64,000 bases of DNA from Lentzea albidocapillata (GCF_000719115.1 NZ_JOEA01000018.1:1-64000), one strand, 5' to 3'. Shown: positions 11,301 to 20,293, counted from the stretch's first letter. Notes: a model not told the origin generated them from the letters alone. A program made the numbers and translations.

Positions 11301-11452
11301 GGATCATCCAGCGCGGCGACACGATCTTCCTGCTGTCCGGCAAGGTGTCCAAGCGGGACTGGAAGTTCGTCGTGCACAAGGCGGACGGGTCCAGCCACGT
11401 CGTGCAGGCGCGCAACTCACCGGCGGTGGTCAGTCTTCGGGCACCCAGGTGA
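8303..11452 (+). CDS. Secreted glycoside hydrolase family 31 (alpha-glucosidase/xylosidase type) with two CBM35/CBM6-like modules; leader split by a repeat element
   Basis: 1049 residues. Residues 1-10 (MRKRTTIVPL) look like the n-region of a signal peptide, and ALALLSLVLPAPATAQ at about 66-81 looks like its h- and c-region. The ~56 residues between are encoded by a MITE-like repeat. A GH31 N-terminal beta domain follows. Two carbohydrate-binding modules (each with CEAE, KYANG/RYANG, GGDGKHE and W-A-W/W-A-T-W motifs) occupy about 190-310 and 330-450. The TIM barrel runs from ~530 to ~890 with RWAYGVWYSEY, DFWWLDWCCDG (nucleophile candidate Asp683) and SNISHDIGGH (acid candidate Asp779), then C-terminal beta domains. 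ATG 8303 follows GAGGAG. It hydrolyses alpha-glycosides outside the cell. Whether export still works with the split leader is unclear. Confidence 0.88.
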   Translation: MRKRTTIVPLPVPRPAAFAPYFGVQTGASWYRPRVLILVGFGRGAGAARRPAERRKTRRRLPVAALALLSLVLPAPATAQSDGTVVSGQARFQILSPTLVRSEFAGDRRFEDQGTYNVVNRTFPRTTYTSRVQDGWLTITTSAMTLRYRVGSGPFRADNLEIRTAGTTASPWRRVVCATGQLCEAEDQQREGLLVAADHPGHSGAGFVAGFSYLNNGITATVRASSAGRHRLVVKYANGRGGDGKHESRTLGLAVDGQAPRQVALPATADWGAWQQVSTDLDLSAGEHRVSLTRGAADSGNVNVDSLALLSGDQAYPGVRAVDDCRFGTSCEAENGLVSGSAKIAVEHAGFAGTGFVAELVGGTRLSQRVTSVPAAGTYPVVLRYANGVGGDGKHEARTVLINGQAITLPVTANWATWSTATAQVSLPAGTSDLTVSCPDAGCHVNLDTVGINSSVQHLALGGYRRSLDGYTGNSGDPQLTPGLMYRDGWYLLDDTTSALRNGTPRVDRGAQPYQDGYVFGYGQNYKAALGDLTALTGGPKLLPRWAYGVWYSEYIDRTAADFRDRILPAFRQHGVPLDVLVVDTDFKAHNLWNGWRMDQTKFPDPQGFLDWAHGEGLHSTLNIHPSIQGDDPDFARAQATAKGKLAKGSCTNCYVFDWGDPDQLRAYLELHQKMPTDFWWLDWCCDGSGSSLRGVTPDSWINEQYAKIGSFAFSRGFGSLQAGGYSGSGPLPTGPWAEKRSTLHFTGDTSSTWGALKATIGYTSAEGVATGMSNISHDIGGHNDTTGLRGSETYLDNGQVRYTTKLPDDMYARWVQLGAFQPITRLHSNHGDRLPWQYGAAAQASATKFLNLRERLVPYIYSLAEQANRTGVPLQRPAWLEYPGSPEAYSTVDSQFLLGPDLLVAPITTPGETGSTRVWFPPGQWTDYFTGQVYQGNTWATVSAGWDTMPVFMRAGGMLVERSADVANDVQNPADALTVHVTAGAKGEFTLHEDSGRTRIIQRGDTIFLLSGKVSKRDWKFVVHKADGSSHVVQARNSPAVVSLRAPR
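8333..8501 (+). repeat. MITE-like element, copy 1 (~169 bp), inserted in-frame in the GH31 leader
   Basis: The ends are imperfect terminal inverted repeats of about 23 bases: left CCAGTGCCGCGACCGGCAGC..., right the complement of CTAGTGCCGCGACTGGCAAC... It is about 93% identical (one- or two-base indels and ~10 substitutions by eye) to the element at 56389-56555 in opposite orientation. An internal inverted repeat CCGGCCCC.../...GGGGCCGG adds secondary structure. The same tetranucleotide CTCT flanks it at 8328-8331 and 8502-8505, a possible target duplication. It carries no transposase. About 168 bases (56 codons) are added without breaking the reading frame. Confidence 0.7.
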
Positions 11453-12131
11453 GCAGCCTGACCTTCGCGACGGTGCGGACGTGTTTCCGCATCGCCGCGG
11501 CGGCCTTCTTCGCGTCCCCCGCGGCGATGGCCTCGTAGATCGCCGTGTGCTGCGCCAGTGACCGGGAGGGGCGTCCCGGCTGGCGCAGCGACTCGGTGCG
11601 GCTCTCGGTGATCTGCTCGGCGATGGTCTTCATGAACTCGGCAAGCAGCGAGCTGTGGGCGGCGGCGGTGACGGCGGCGTGGAAGCGGCGATCCCCTTCC
11701 ACCCCGTTGTCGCCGCCGCCGATCTCGTCGCGCATGAAGTCCAGCGCCGCGCGGATCGTCTCCAGCTCGGCGTCGGTGCGGCGTTCGGCGGCCAGTTCGG
11801 CGAGCTTGGTCTCCAACGCCTCGCGGGCCTCCAGCACCTCCGGGAGGCGTTTGCGGCGTTCGACGAGTTGCTCGACCGGTTCGACGTCGAGGGTGTCGCG
11901 CACCAGGTAGGTGCCTCCGCCGTGCCGTGCCTCGACCAGGCCCTGGACCTCCAGGACCACGATCGCCTGCTTGATGGACGCGCGGCTCACGCCGAGGCTC
12001 GCCGCGAGGTCGCGTTCGGCGGGCAGCCTGTCCCCCGCGCTCAGGCCCGCCTCCACCACGTGCGCGCGCAGGCGTTCGAGCACCTGCTCGTACAGGCGGG
12101 ACTTGACCATGGGCCGCAGTGCCTCGGACAT
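11430..12131 (-). CDS. GntR-family regulator, FadR/FCD subfamily, of the malonate cassette
   Basis: 233 residues from ATG 12131. The N-terminal winged helix-turn-helix carries LPAERDLAASLGVSRASIKQAIVVLE and GTYL, and the C-terminal all-helical FCD ligand domain carries the metal/ligand-binding histidines (RRFHAAV... and ...AQHTAIYEAI). FCD regulators bind small carboxylates. It is divergent from a malonate transporter gene, with two AGTGG...CCACT palindromes between, so it probably represses the matC-matB-carboxyltransferase operon and itself until malonate or a derivative binds. Its 3' end overlaps the GH31 3' end by 23 bases (convergent). Assignment of the target is inference from position. 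Confidence 0.85.
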   Translation of the reverse strand: MSEALRPMVKSRLYEQVLERLRAHVVEAGLSAGDRLPAERDLAASLGVSRASIKQAIVVLEVQGLVEARHGGGTYLVRDTLDVEPVEQLVERRKRLPEVLEAREALETKLAELAAERRTDAELETIRAALDFMRDEIGGGDNGVEGDRRFHAAVTAAAHSSLLAEFMKTIAEQITESRTESLRQPGRPSRSLAQHTAIYEAIAAGDAKKAAAAMRKHVRTVAKVRLLTWVPED

Positions 12132-12151
12132 CGTCCCAGGATAACCGGTCA

Positions 12152-12166
12152 AGTGGCTCAGCCACT
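12152..12166. promoter_or_regulatory. Operator 1 of the malonate regulator
   Basis: AGTGGCT-C-AGCCACT, a perfect 7-bp inverted repeat 20 bases upstream of the FadR-type regulator start, consistent with autoregulation. Confidence 0.6.
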
Positions 12167-12203
12167 AGGCCACCTCTTGACAGCGGCTGGACCGTGGGCG
12201 GAA

Positions 12204-12218
12204 AGTGGCTGAACCACT
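12204..12218. promoter_or_regulatory. Operator 2 of the malonate regulator
   Basis: AGTGG-CTGAA-CCACT shares the half-sites of operator 1 and lies 38 bases before the matC start, where it could block the transporter promoter. Confidence 0.6.
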
Positions 12219-12256
12219 CATCCACTCGGACAGAGTCCCAACGACGGGAGCCCTGC

Positions 12257-13543
12257 ATGTCCGCCGAACTGATCTCGATACTCGTGCTGGTCGTGGTGTT
12301 CGTCATCGCCACGACCAGGTCGATCAACATGGGCGCGCTCGCCTTCGCCGCGGCCTTCGGGGTCGGCACGCTGGTGGCGGACATGAAGACCGACGACATC
12401 TTCAAAGGCTTCCCCGCCTCGTTGTTCGTCGTGCTGGTCGGGGTGACGTTCCTGTTCGCCATCGCCCGTGCCAACGGCACCACGGACTGGCTGGTGTACA
12501 GGGCGATCCGGCTCGTCGGCGGGCGGATCGCGCTGATGCCGTGGGTGATGTTCGCGATCACCGGCGTGCTGACGGCGATCGGCGCGGTGAGCCCGGCCGC
12601 GGTCGCGATCGTGGCGCCGATCGCGATGGGGTTTGCCGCGAAGTACCGGATCAGCCCCTTGTTGATGGGCGTGATGGTGGTGCACGGCGCGCAGGCCGGC
12701 GGCTTCTCCCCCATCAGCATCTACGGCACGATCGTCAACGGCATCGTGGCCAAGGAAGGCCTGCCGGGCAACGAGATCGTGCTGTTCCTGGCCAGCCTCG
12801 TGGTGAACCTGCTGATCGCCGCCGTGGTGTTCGTGGTGCTGGGCGGCATGAAGCTCGCCAGGCAGCCGCTGGAAGCGCCCGCACTGGCCCGCGCCGGCGG
12901 TGGTGGCGACGACAACGGCAGCGACGTGACCGAAGAGCGTGTCGCCCTGACCGCGCCCCGCATCGCGACGCTGCTCGGTCTCGCCGCCCTGGTGACCGCC
13001 GCGCTGGTGTTCGACCTCGACGTCGGCCTCGCCGCGATCACGGTGGCCGTGCTGCTCAGCGTGGTGTGGCCGGAGACGTCCAAGCTGGCGATCACCCAGA
13101 TCACGTGGCCGACGGTGCTGCTGATCTGCGGCATCCTCACCTACGTCGCCGTGCTGCAGACGATGGGCACGATCAAGTGGGCGGGCGACTCGGTCGCCGG
13201 TGTCGGCGCTCCCCTGCTCGCAGCCCTGCTGATCTGCTACATCGGCGCGATCGTGTCGGCGTTCGCCTCGTCCGTCGGCATCATGGGCGCGCTGATCCCG
13301 CTGGCCGTGCCGTTCCTGCTGCAGGGCGAGGTCAGCGCGATCGGCCTGATCGCGGCGCTGGCGGTGTCGGCGACCGTGGTCGACGTGAGTCCGTTCTCCA
13401 CCAACGGCGCCCTGGTGCTGGCCGGTGCGCAGGACGTCGACCGCGACAAGTTCTTCAAGCAACTGATGGTCTACGGCGGGATCATGGTCGCGGCGGCGCC
13501 GCCGCTGGTGTGGCTCGCCCTCGTCGTCCCGGGAATCTGGTGA
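12257..13543 (+). CDS. matC: Malonate/dicarboxylate transporter, MatC-like (SLC13/ion transporter superfamily)
   Basis: 428 residues, strongly hydrophobic with about 11-12 predicted membrane helices. The N-terminus (ISILVLVVVFVIATTRSINMGALAFAAAF) matches the MatC N-terminal domain of dicarboxylate carriers. The paired loops SPAAVAIVAPIA and HGAQAGGFSPISIYG are typical of the family, as is the C-terminal VDVSPFSTNGALVLA. It imports malonate across the membrane. ATG 12257 follows GGGAG at a good distance. It is the first gene of the operon, five bases ahead of matB, under the FadR-type operators. Confidence 0.85.
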   Translation: MSAELISILVLVVVFVIATTRSINMGALAFAAAFGVGTLVADMKTDDIFKGFPASLFVVLVGVTFLFAIARANGTTDWLVYRAIRLVGGRIALMPWVMFAITGVLTAIGAVSPAAVAIVAPIAMGFAAKYRISPLLMGVMVVHGAQAGGFSPISIYGTIVNGIVAKEGLPGNEIVLFLASLVVNLLIAAVVFVVLGGMKLARQPLEAPALARAGGGGDDNGSDVTEERVALTAPRIATLLGLAALVTAALVFDLDVGLAAITVAVLLSVVWPETSKLAITQITWPTVLLICGILTYVAVLQTMGTIKWAGDSVAGVGAPLLAALLICYIGAIVSAFASSVGIMGALIPLAVPFLLQGEVSAIGLIAALAVSATVVDVSPFSTNGALVLAGAQDVDRDKFFKQLMVYGGIMVAAAPPLVWLALVVPGIW

Positions 13544-13548
13544 CCTTG

Positions 13549-14955
13549 ATGTTCGCCTTGCAGTCAGACCGCGTCGCCCTCCGCTTCGGCGACCGCACCC
13601 TCACCCACACCGAACTCGCCGCCTGTGCCGGAACGCTGGCACAGCAGCTGTCCGGCCTGCCTCGGGTGGCGATCTGGGCGACGCCGGCCATCGAGACGTG
13701 CGTCGCGGTGGTCGCGGCCCTGCTCGCCGGGGTGCCCGCCGTGCCGCTCAACCCGAAGGTCGGCGAACGCGAGCTCGCGCACATCGTGTCGGACAGCGCG
13801 CCCGCGCTGGTGCTGGCGGCGCCCGGCACGCGGCTTCCCGCCGGCCTGGACTCGGTGCCCCGCCGCGACGTCACGCTCGACGGCGGTGACTTCGGGCCGT
13901 TCGCCGATCCCGGCGACGAGGCTCCGGCGTTGATCGTCTACACCTCGGGCACCACCGGCGCGCCCAAGGGCGTCGTGCTGCCGCGCCGCGCGATCGTGTC
14001 CACATTGGACGCCGTCGCGGAGGCGTGGGAGTGGACCTCGGAGGACGTGCTGGTGCACGCGTTGCCGTTGTTCCACGTGCACGGGCTGATCCTCGGCGTG
14101 CTGGGCCCGTTGCGGCGGGGTGGCACGGTGCACCACCTCGGCAAGTTCTCCACCGACGCGGTCGCCCAGGCTTTGAACGACGACGGCACGATGATGTTCG
14201 GCGTTCCGACGATGTACCACCGGATCGCGGAAGAAGTGGGCGATGACCTGAAGCTCGCCGACGCGTTGAGCGGGGCGCGGTTGCTGGTGTCGGGGTCGGC
14301 GGCGTTGCCGGTGCGCGACCACGAACGGATCGCCGCCGCCACCGGGCAGCGCGTGGTCGAGCGGTACGGGATGACCGAGACGCTGATGAACACCAGCGTC
14401 CGCGCGGACGGCGACCGCAGGCCGGGCGCGGTCGGTGTGCCGCTGCCCGGCGTCGAGGTGCGGCTGGTCGACGACGCCGGACTGACGCTGGACGACGCCG
14501 GCGCGATCGGTGAGATCCAGGTACGCGGGCACAATCTGTTCACCGAGTACCTCAACCGGCCCGACGCCACCGAGGAGGCGTTCGCGGACGGCTGGTTCCG
14601 CACCGGCGACGTGGGCACGCGGGACGAGGACGGCTACTTCCGCATCGTCGGGCGCAAGGCGACGGACATCATCAAGAGCGGTGGCTACAAGATCGGCGCG
14701 GGCGAGATCGAGAACGCCCTGCTGGAGCACCCCGGGGTGAAGGAGGTGGCGGTGACCGGCGAGCCCGACGACGACCTGGGCGAGCGGATCGTCGCCTGGG
14801 TCGTGCCCGCCGGGACCGAGCCGTCCCCGGGCGAGCTCGCCGACCACGTGGCGCGGCTGCTCACCCCGCACAAACGGCCTCGGGTGGTGCGGTTCGTGGA
14901 GGCGTTGCCGCGCAACGACATGGGCAAGGTGATGAAGCGTGCCTTGCGGGCGTGA
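13549..14955 (+). CDS. matB: Malonyl-CoA synthetase (acyl-adenylate forming)
   Basis: 468 residues, ANL superfamily. Core motifs: YTSGTTGAPKG (A3, phosphate loop), PLFHVHGLILG (A4), YGMTET (A5), GWFRTGDVG (A7), GRKATDIIKSGGYKIGAGEIE (A8) and GKVMKR (A10, catalytic Lys). Short length and motif set fit malonyl-CoA/methylmalonyl-CoA synthetases (MatB). These convert malonate, ATP and CoA to malonyl-CoA in the cytoplasm. Substrate is supported by the adjoining MatC-like transporter. ATG 13549 is used; GTG 13540 would overlap the matC stop. Its end overlaps the next gene by 17 bases. Confidence 0.88.
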   Translation: MFALQSDRVALRFGDRTLTHTELAACAGTLAQQLSGLPRVAIWATPAIETCVAVVAALLAGVPAVPLNPKVGERELAHIVSDSAPALVLAAPGTRLPAGLDSVPRRDVTLDGGDFGPFADPGDEAPALIVYTSGTTGAPKGVVLPRRAIVSTLDAVAEAWEWTSEDVLVHALPLFHVHGLILGVLGPLRRGGTVHHLGKFSTDAVAQALNDDGTMMFGVPTMYHRIAEEVGDDLKLADALSGARLLVSGSAALPVRDHERIAAATGQRVVERYGMTETLMNTSVRADGDRRPGAVGVPLPGVEVRLVDDAGLTLDDAGAIGEIQVRGHNLFTEYLNRPDATEEAFADGWFRTGDVGTRDEDGYFRIVGRKATDIIKSGGYKIGAGEIENALLEHPGVKEVAVTGEPDDDLGERIVAWVVPAGTEPSPGELADHVARLLTPHKRPRVVRFVEALPRNDMGKVMKRALRA

Positions 14956-16285
14956 GCCGGCCCGCGAGCTGATCGGCCGGCTGGCGGCCGCGTTCGAGGA
15001 GCTGCCGGACGATCTCGGACCCTCCGCCGGGGACGGACCGCTCGGCTGGCCGGGTTACGGCGACCAGCTCGCGCGAGCGGCCGCCTCGACCGGTGAACAC
15101 GAGTCCGTCGTCTGCGGGATCGCGGAGATCGGCGGCGTCACGACGATGGTGGTGGCGTTCGAGTTCGGGTTCCTCGGCGGCTCTCTGGGAACCCGCACCG
15201 GCACCCGCATCGAGCAGGCCTTCACGCACGCCCGCGAACGCCGCCTGCCGGTGGTCTCGCTGGTCGCGACCGGTGGCAGCCGCATGCAGGAGGGCACGCT
15301 CGCGTTGATGCAGCTGCCCCGGATCGCCCGGCAGCTCACGCTGACCCGCGAGGCAGGACTGCCGCACGTCGCGGTGCTGCGTGATCCCACGACCGGGGGC
15401 GGCTGGGCCACTCTCGGGGCGGGCGCGGACGTCGTGCTGGGACTGCGCGGCGCGCAGGTCGGGTTCGCCGGGTCGCGTGTGCGGCCGCCGGGATACTCGG
15501 TGACGCAGCAGTTCGCGGCCGGTCTGGTCGACCAGCTCCTGCCACCGGAGGAGTTGCGCGACCGGCTGGAGCGCTGGCTGCGGTTGCTCACCACGCCCAC
15601 CGGCGGACCCGCCCCCGTGCCGTCGGCGCTGGGCGAGACGACGTTGCCGAAGACCGGCTGGGACGCGGTGGTGCGCGCCCGCACGCTGGGCCGTCCACGC
15701 GCCAAGGAGTACCTCGCCTCCTACTTCGGCTGGCACGAGCCGATCAACGGCGATCGCAGCGGTGGCGTCGACCCCGGTGTGCTGTGCGGGTTCGGGTATC
15801 GCGACGGGCGGACCGTCGCCTACGCGGCGCAGTGCGGCACGGCGACCAGGCCCGCCGGGTTCCGCACGGCGGCCCGTCTCGTCCGGCTGGCGGACCGGCT
15901 GGGAATCCCGGTGCTGACGCTCGTGGACACACCGGGCGCGGCCAACGACGCGGCCGCCGAGAAGGCGGGAGTGGGCGCCGCCATCGCCGACATGTTCACC
16001 GCGATCGCGGCCGCGCGCGTGCCGGTGACGACGCTGGTGATCGGGGAGGGCGGCTCCGGTGGCGCGCTCGCGTTCGCCGCACCGGACCGGATGTGGGTGA
16101 CGCCGGACGGTTACTTCGCGGTCATCTCACCCGAACTGGCGACCGCGATCCTGAAACGGGACCCGGCGCGGGCACGGCAGACGGCGGAGGAGTTGCGGTT
16201 GCGGCCGCAGGACCTGGTCGAGCTGGGCGTGGCGCAGGGGATCGCCCAGCTCGGCCAGTCCGCTGATCAGGCCACGGCCAGGTAG
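14939..16285 (+). CDS. Fused carboxyltransferase (AccD-AccA-like / malonate decarboxylase beta-gamma-like)
   Basis: 448 residues holding two crotonase-fold carboxyltransferase halves. The N-terminal half has GGVTTMVVAFEFGFLGGSLGT, LVATGGSRMQEG and GLVDQLLPPEE (AccD/MdcD type). The C-terminal half has VLTLVDTPGAANDAAAEKAG, VTTLVIGEGGSGGALAF and YFAVISPE (AccA/MdcE type). No zinc-finger Cys cluster like that of AccD is seen and no biotin carboxylase or carrier gene is nearby. In a matC-matB operon lacking the usual malonyl-CoA decarboxylase (matA), it may decarboxylate malonyl-CoA to acetyl-CoA; this is inference. The start is GTG 14939, the only one reaching the conserved region in frame. Confidence 0.7.
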   Translation: MPCGREPARELIGRLAAAFEELPDDLGPSAGDGPLGWPGYGDQLARAAASTGEHESVVCGIAEIGGVTTMVVAFEFGFLGGSLGTRTGTRIEQAFTHARERRLPVVSLVATGGSRMQEGTLALMQLPRIARQLTLTREAGLPHVAVLRDPTTGGGWATLGAGADVVLGLRGAQVGFAGSRVRPPGYSVTQQFAAGLVDQLLPPEELRDRLERWLRLLTTPTGGPAPVPSALGETTLPKTGWDAVVRARTLGRPRAKEYLASYFGWHEPINGDRSGGVDPGVLCGFGYRDGRTVAYAAQCGTATRPAGFRTAARLVRLADRLGIPVLTLVDTPGAANDAAAEKAGVGAAIADMFTAIAAARVPVTTLVIGEGGSGGALAFAAPDRMWVTPDGYFAVISPELATAILKRDPARARQTAEELRLRPQDLVELGVAQGIAQLGQSADQATAR

Positions 16286-16431
16286 AAAAACGCCAGGAGC
16301 GAACTCGGGACGCAGATGATCACGAGTCCGACCACACCGTAGAACGGCTCCTTCCTCTTCAGCATCGCGCCCAGCGCGCCGATACCGACGAGCACGGACG
16401 CGACGAACAACACCAGAACGACGTACGACAT
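16267..16431 (-). CDS. Tiny two-helix membrane protein at the end of the antiporter operon
   Basis: 54 residues starting MSYVVLVLFVASVLVGIGALG, a short basic loop (KRKEP), then a second helix ending FFYLAVA. The ATG at 16431 comes 10 bases after the upstream stop with a GGACC-type weak ribosome site. Composition is clearly that of an integral membrane peptide, and it continues the operon of the KhtU-like antiporter, so it may be an accessory subunit. It overlaps the 3' end of the carboxyltransferase by 19 bases (convergent). No homologue recognised. Confidence 0.55.
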   Translation of the reverse strand: MSYVVLVLFVASVLVGIGALGAMLKRKEPFYGVVGLVIICVPSSLLAFFYLAVA

Positions 16432-16440
16432 GTGAGGTCC

Positions 16441-16745
16441 TCAGGTCAGGGGTTGGGTGGAGCCGGGAGCGGCCGCGTGCGGCGGCGCCCGGCTCGACCG
16501 GTGACCTGTGGTCGTTCCTTCGGCGTTCTGGGCGGTGGCCACGACGACCGCCGCCCGGCCGTGGGGCGGGCGCGGGCCGGTCGCGGAGCCGGGCAGCGCC
16601 CAGGAGACGTCCGGGGACGCCGTCGTCTGCACGTGGACGGCCGAGACCGGAGCGTTGAGCCCCGATCCCGGCCGGTCCGCGGCCGTGTCGCGGGTGCTCG
16701 TGGCGACGAACGCCAGCAGCAGGGCCAGTAGGAGTGCCGGCCACC

Positions 16746-16749
<4 letters not shown>
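16441..16749 (-). CDS. Small exported or membrane-anchored hypothetical protein
   Basis: 102 residues. It starts MRWPALLLALLLAFVATSTRD, a signal peptide or N-terminal anchor. A Pro/Ser/Ala-rich, disordered-looking mature part follows with no family I know. The GTG start overlaps the stop of the KhtU-like gene (GTGA), so it is translated with it. Placed outside the membrane next to an antiporter it could be a periplasm-facing accessory, but nothing in the sequence proves a role. Confidence 0.5.
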
Positions 16750-17921
<1,172 letters not shown>

Positions 17922-17925
17922 TCGC

Positions 17926-18399
17926 TCAGCCGCCCGTCAGGATGTCCGCGGCGGCATCAAGACCGTCCGCGGTACCGACGACGACCGCGAGATCGCCGTT
18001 CTCGAACAGGAAGTCAGGGCCCGGCGACGGATGCGCGTTGCCCGCACGCACGACCGCGACGACGGAGGCGCCGGTGCGGGTGCGCAGCGCCGTGTCGCCG
18101 AGGGTGCGGCTGGAGAACGCCGTGACCGGCAGCTGGCGGGTCGTGATCCCGGTGATGTCGGCGTGCTGCCGGGCGAGCTTCGAGACGAGCTGCGGCGCCC
18201 CGAGCAGCCCGGCGAGCGTGCCCGCCTCCTCCGGCGTGAGCGGGATCGACGCGGCGGTCGTGTCGGGATCATCCTGTTTGGACATGATGAGCTCGAACTT
18301 GCCGTCACGGTAGGAGATCACGCCGATCCGGCGGCCGGAACGGATGGAGAAGTCCTGCCTGACCCCTATACCGGGCAGGGGCGTCACTTCGACGTTCAC
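17926..18399 (-). CDS. khtT: Antiporter regulatory subunit with TrkA-C (RCK-C) domain, KhtT-like
   Basis: 157 residues. The N-terminal ~70 residues (VEVTPLPGIGVRQDFSIRSGRRIGVI) form the KhtT-type beta domain. The C-terminal RCK-C domain (LGDTALRTRTGASVVAVVRAG ... FLFENGDLAVVVG) is the ligand-sensing module, often for nucleotides such as c-di-AMP or for cations. It is cytoplasmic and should gate the membrane subunit encoded immediately downstream. GTG 18399 is nine bases after the response-regulator stop, so all belong to one transcript. Confidence 0.85.
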   Translation of the reverse strand: MNVEVTPLPGIGVRQDFSIRSGRRIGVISYRDGKFELIMSKQDDPDTTAASIPLTPEEAGTLAGLLGAPQLVSKLARQHADITGITTRQLPVTAFSSRTLGDTALRTRTGASVVAVVRAGNAHPSPGPDFLFENGDLAVVVGTADGLDAAADILTGG

Positions 18400-18408
18400 T
18401 CGAGTTTC

Positions 18409-19056
18409 CTAGGGTTCGATGAGCCCGGCGCGGATCGCGTACCGGGTGAGTTCGAGACGGTCCCTGAGCCCGAGTTTCTGCAGCAGGTTGGCCCGGTGCC
18501 GCTCGACGGTCTTGACGCTGATCACGAGCATGTCCGCGATCTCCTTGGAGGAATGGCCCTCCGCGACCAGCTTGAGGATCTCCTCCTCGCGGTCGGTGAT
18601 CGCCTTGGCCGGGAAGCCGCCGCCCTCCTTGGCGCGGTCCAGGTAGTTGCGGATCAGCGAGTTCACCGCGCCGGGGTAGAGGAACGGCTCGCCGCGCATG
18701 GCCGAGCGGCACGCCTCCACCAGGTCGCGGTCGGCGACGGACTTCAGCACGTACCCGGAAGCGCCCGCCTTGAGCGCCTCGAAGAAGTACTGCTCGTTGT
18801 CGTACATCGTGAGGATCAGGATCCGCAGGTCCGGCAGGAGACGCGAGAGTTCCCGCGCGGCCTGCAGCCCGGTCAGCCGCGGCATGGCGATGTCGAGGAT
18901 CGCCAGGTCCGGCTTGTCCCTGCGTGCCAGGCTGATCGCTTCCGCGCCGTCGCCCGCCTCGCCGACGACCTCCAGGTCGGGTTCGTTGTCCAGGATCATC
19001 CGGACGCCACGGCGGACGAGCGCGTGGTCGTCCGCGAGCAGGATGCGCACGGTCAT
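18409..19056 (-). CDS. NarL/LuxR-type response regulator
   Basis: 215 residues. The receiver domain has the acidic pair LLADDHALVRRG, the phospho-acceptor in LAILDIAMP (Asp55), and the Lys of YVLKSVADRD. The C-terminal LuxR helix-turn-helix is ITDREEEILKLVAEGHSSKEIADMLVISVKTVERHRANLLQKLGL in pattern. It is phosphorylated by the kinase encoded upstream (4-base ATGA overlap at 19053-19056) and should activate or repress promoters, most likely including its own operon with the antiporter genes; the latter is inference. Confidence 0.93.
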   Translation of the reverse strand: MTVRILLADDHALVRRGVRMILDNEPDLEVVGEAGDGAEAISLARRDKPDLAILDIAMPRLTGLQAARELSRLLPDLRILILTMYDNEQYFFEALKAGASGYVLKSVADRDLVEACRSAMRGEPFLYPGAVNSLIRNYLDRAKEGGGFPAKAITDREEEILKLVAEGHSSKEIADMLVISVKTVERHRANLLQKLGLRDRLELTRYAIRAGLIEP

Positions 19057-20003
19057 TCGCCCTCCCCCTTGGCCTTCACTACCAGCCTGACCTCGGTGCC
19101 CTTCAGCATCGGCCCGACGGTCAGGTCGGCGCCGACCAGCAGCGCGCGTTCCCGCATGCCGCGGATGCCCGCGCCCTCCTGGCTGTCGCCGATCCCCCGG
19201 CCGTTGTCGCGCAGTCGTAGCTCCACTTCGGACGGACGAGCCGTCAGGGTGAGTTCGATCTCGTCCGCCTTCGCGTGCCGGACGGCGTTGGTGAGACCCT
19301 CCTGCGCGACGCGGTAGACCACCAGTTCGGTCTCGGCGTCGAGCGCGGGCAGGTTCTTGTCGAACGACCGCTTGATCGTGAGACCGGCCGGGTCGCCGAT
19401 CTCCCGCGTGAGCGCCTTGAGCGCGCTGACCAGCCCCAGCTCCTCCAGCACACCGGGCCGGAGCCTCCGCGCGATGCGGCGGATCTCGTCGAGCGTGCTG
19501 CGCGTGGTCTCCTGCACCTGGAGGAGTTCCTCGCGCGTCTCCTGCGGCGACTGGTCCGCCACCCGCTTGAGACTCAGCAACACCGCCGTCAGCGACTGCC
19601 CCACCTCGTCGTGCAGCTCCTGCGCCACCCGCCGCCGCTCCGACTCCTGCGCCGACAACGCGATGGCCGAGCTGTACCCGCGCTCGGTCTCCAGCCGGTC
19701 GATCATGCTGTTGAACGTGGTGATCAGCTCGGCGATCTCCCCATGCCCCGTCGCCCGCAACCGCGGCCCGGGCTTGAGCAGATCGATCGTGGTCATCGCC
19801 CGCGTGAGCCGCCCGAGCGGCGCCAGCCCCACCCGGATCAGCACGGCGTTCGCGATCAGCATCACCACCAGCCCGGCCGCCAGCACCAGCACCTCGCGCA
19901 ACGGCGCCGGCGTCGACACCGTCGCGGGCCCGAACACGAGCAACATGGCCGCGATGACCAGAACCAGGGCGTTGAGCAGGAAGATCCGCCCGAACAACGA
20001 CAC
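19053..20003 (-). CDS. Sensor histidine kinase, NarX/DesK (HisKA_3) type
   Basis: 316 residues from GTG 20003, chosen because GGAGAGG lies about nine bases upstream; an in-frame ATG at 20090 would add 29 residues with no ribosome site. Two membrane helices (IFLLNALVLVIAAMLLVFG and VLVLAAGLVVMLIANAVLI) enclose only a short external loop, so it probably senses the membrane or an internal signal. A HAMP linker follows, then HisKA_3 with the phospho-His in RRRVAQELHDEVGQS. The HATPase domain has EGLTNAVRHA and DNGRGI. First gene of the operon with the regulator and antiporter subunits. Confidence 0.9.
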   Translation of the reverse strand: MSLFGRIFLLNALVLVIAAMLLVFGPATVSTPAPLREVLVLAAGLVVMLIANAVLIRVGLAPLGRLTRAMTTIDLLKPGPRLRATGHGEIAELITTFNSMIDRLETERGYSSAIALSAQESERRRVAQELHDEVGQSLTAVLLSLKRVADQSPQETREELLQVQETTRSTLDEIRRIARRLRPGVLEELGLVSALKALTREIGDPAGLTIKRSFDKNLPALDAETELVVYRVAQEGLTNAVRHAKADEIELTLTARPSEVELRLRDNGRGIGDSQEGAGIRGMRERALLVGADLTVGPMLKGTEVRLVVKAKGEGE

Positions 20004-20293
20004 GCGCGCCGCCTCTCCGTGATCACTTCCCGCCACGCCTGCGAGGCTGACGGGCGAGGGCGCCACCTGTCCATCCGTGGCAACACCCATGTTCGCCGGG
20101 GCCGGGCAGGTGCGCCGGTCGGCGGGCTGCGGGCGGGGCCTTGGTGGGGATCGTCACGCCGGGTCGTGACACTCACAACCGGCGCCATCAGAGGCCCGGA
20201 CGGCGCCCCGGTTGGGTGCCACGACGGATCGCCGAAACCGGCGAAAGTGACGATCGTGGAGTCAGACGCCCTCAACCGCCCTGGAGGCGCCCG
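20004..20293. other. Divergent promoter region upstream of the kinase operon and a small membrane gene
   Basis: About 290 bases with no supported gene. It must hold promoters in both directions. GGCGCC-containing repeats (around 20180-20205) and two CGCCGAAACCGGCG-like imperfect dyads are visible, but no consensus operator is recognised. Confidence 0.3.

Noticed and set aside
14939..16285. Housekeeping acetyl-CoA carboxylase carboxyltransferase
   Set aside because: No biotin carboxylase or carrier gene, no AccD zinc finger, and a matB/matC operon setting.
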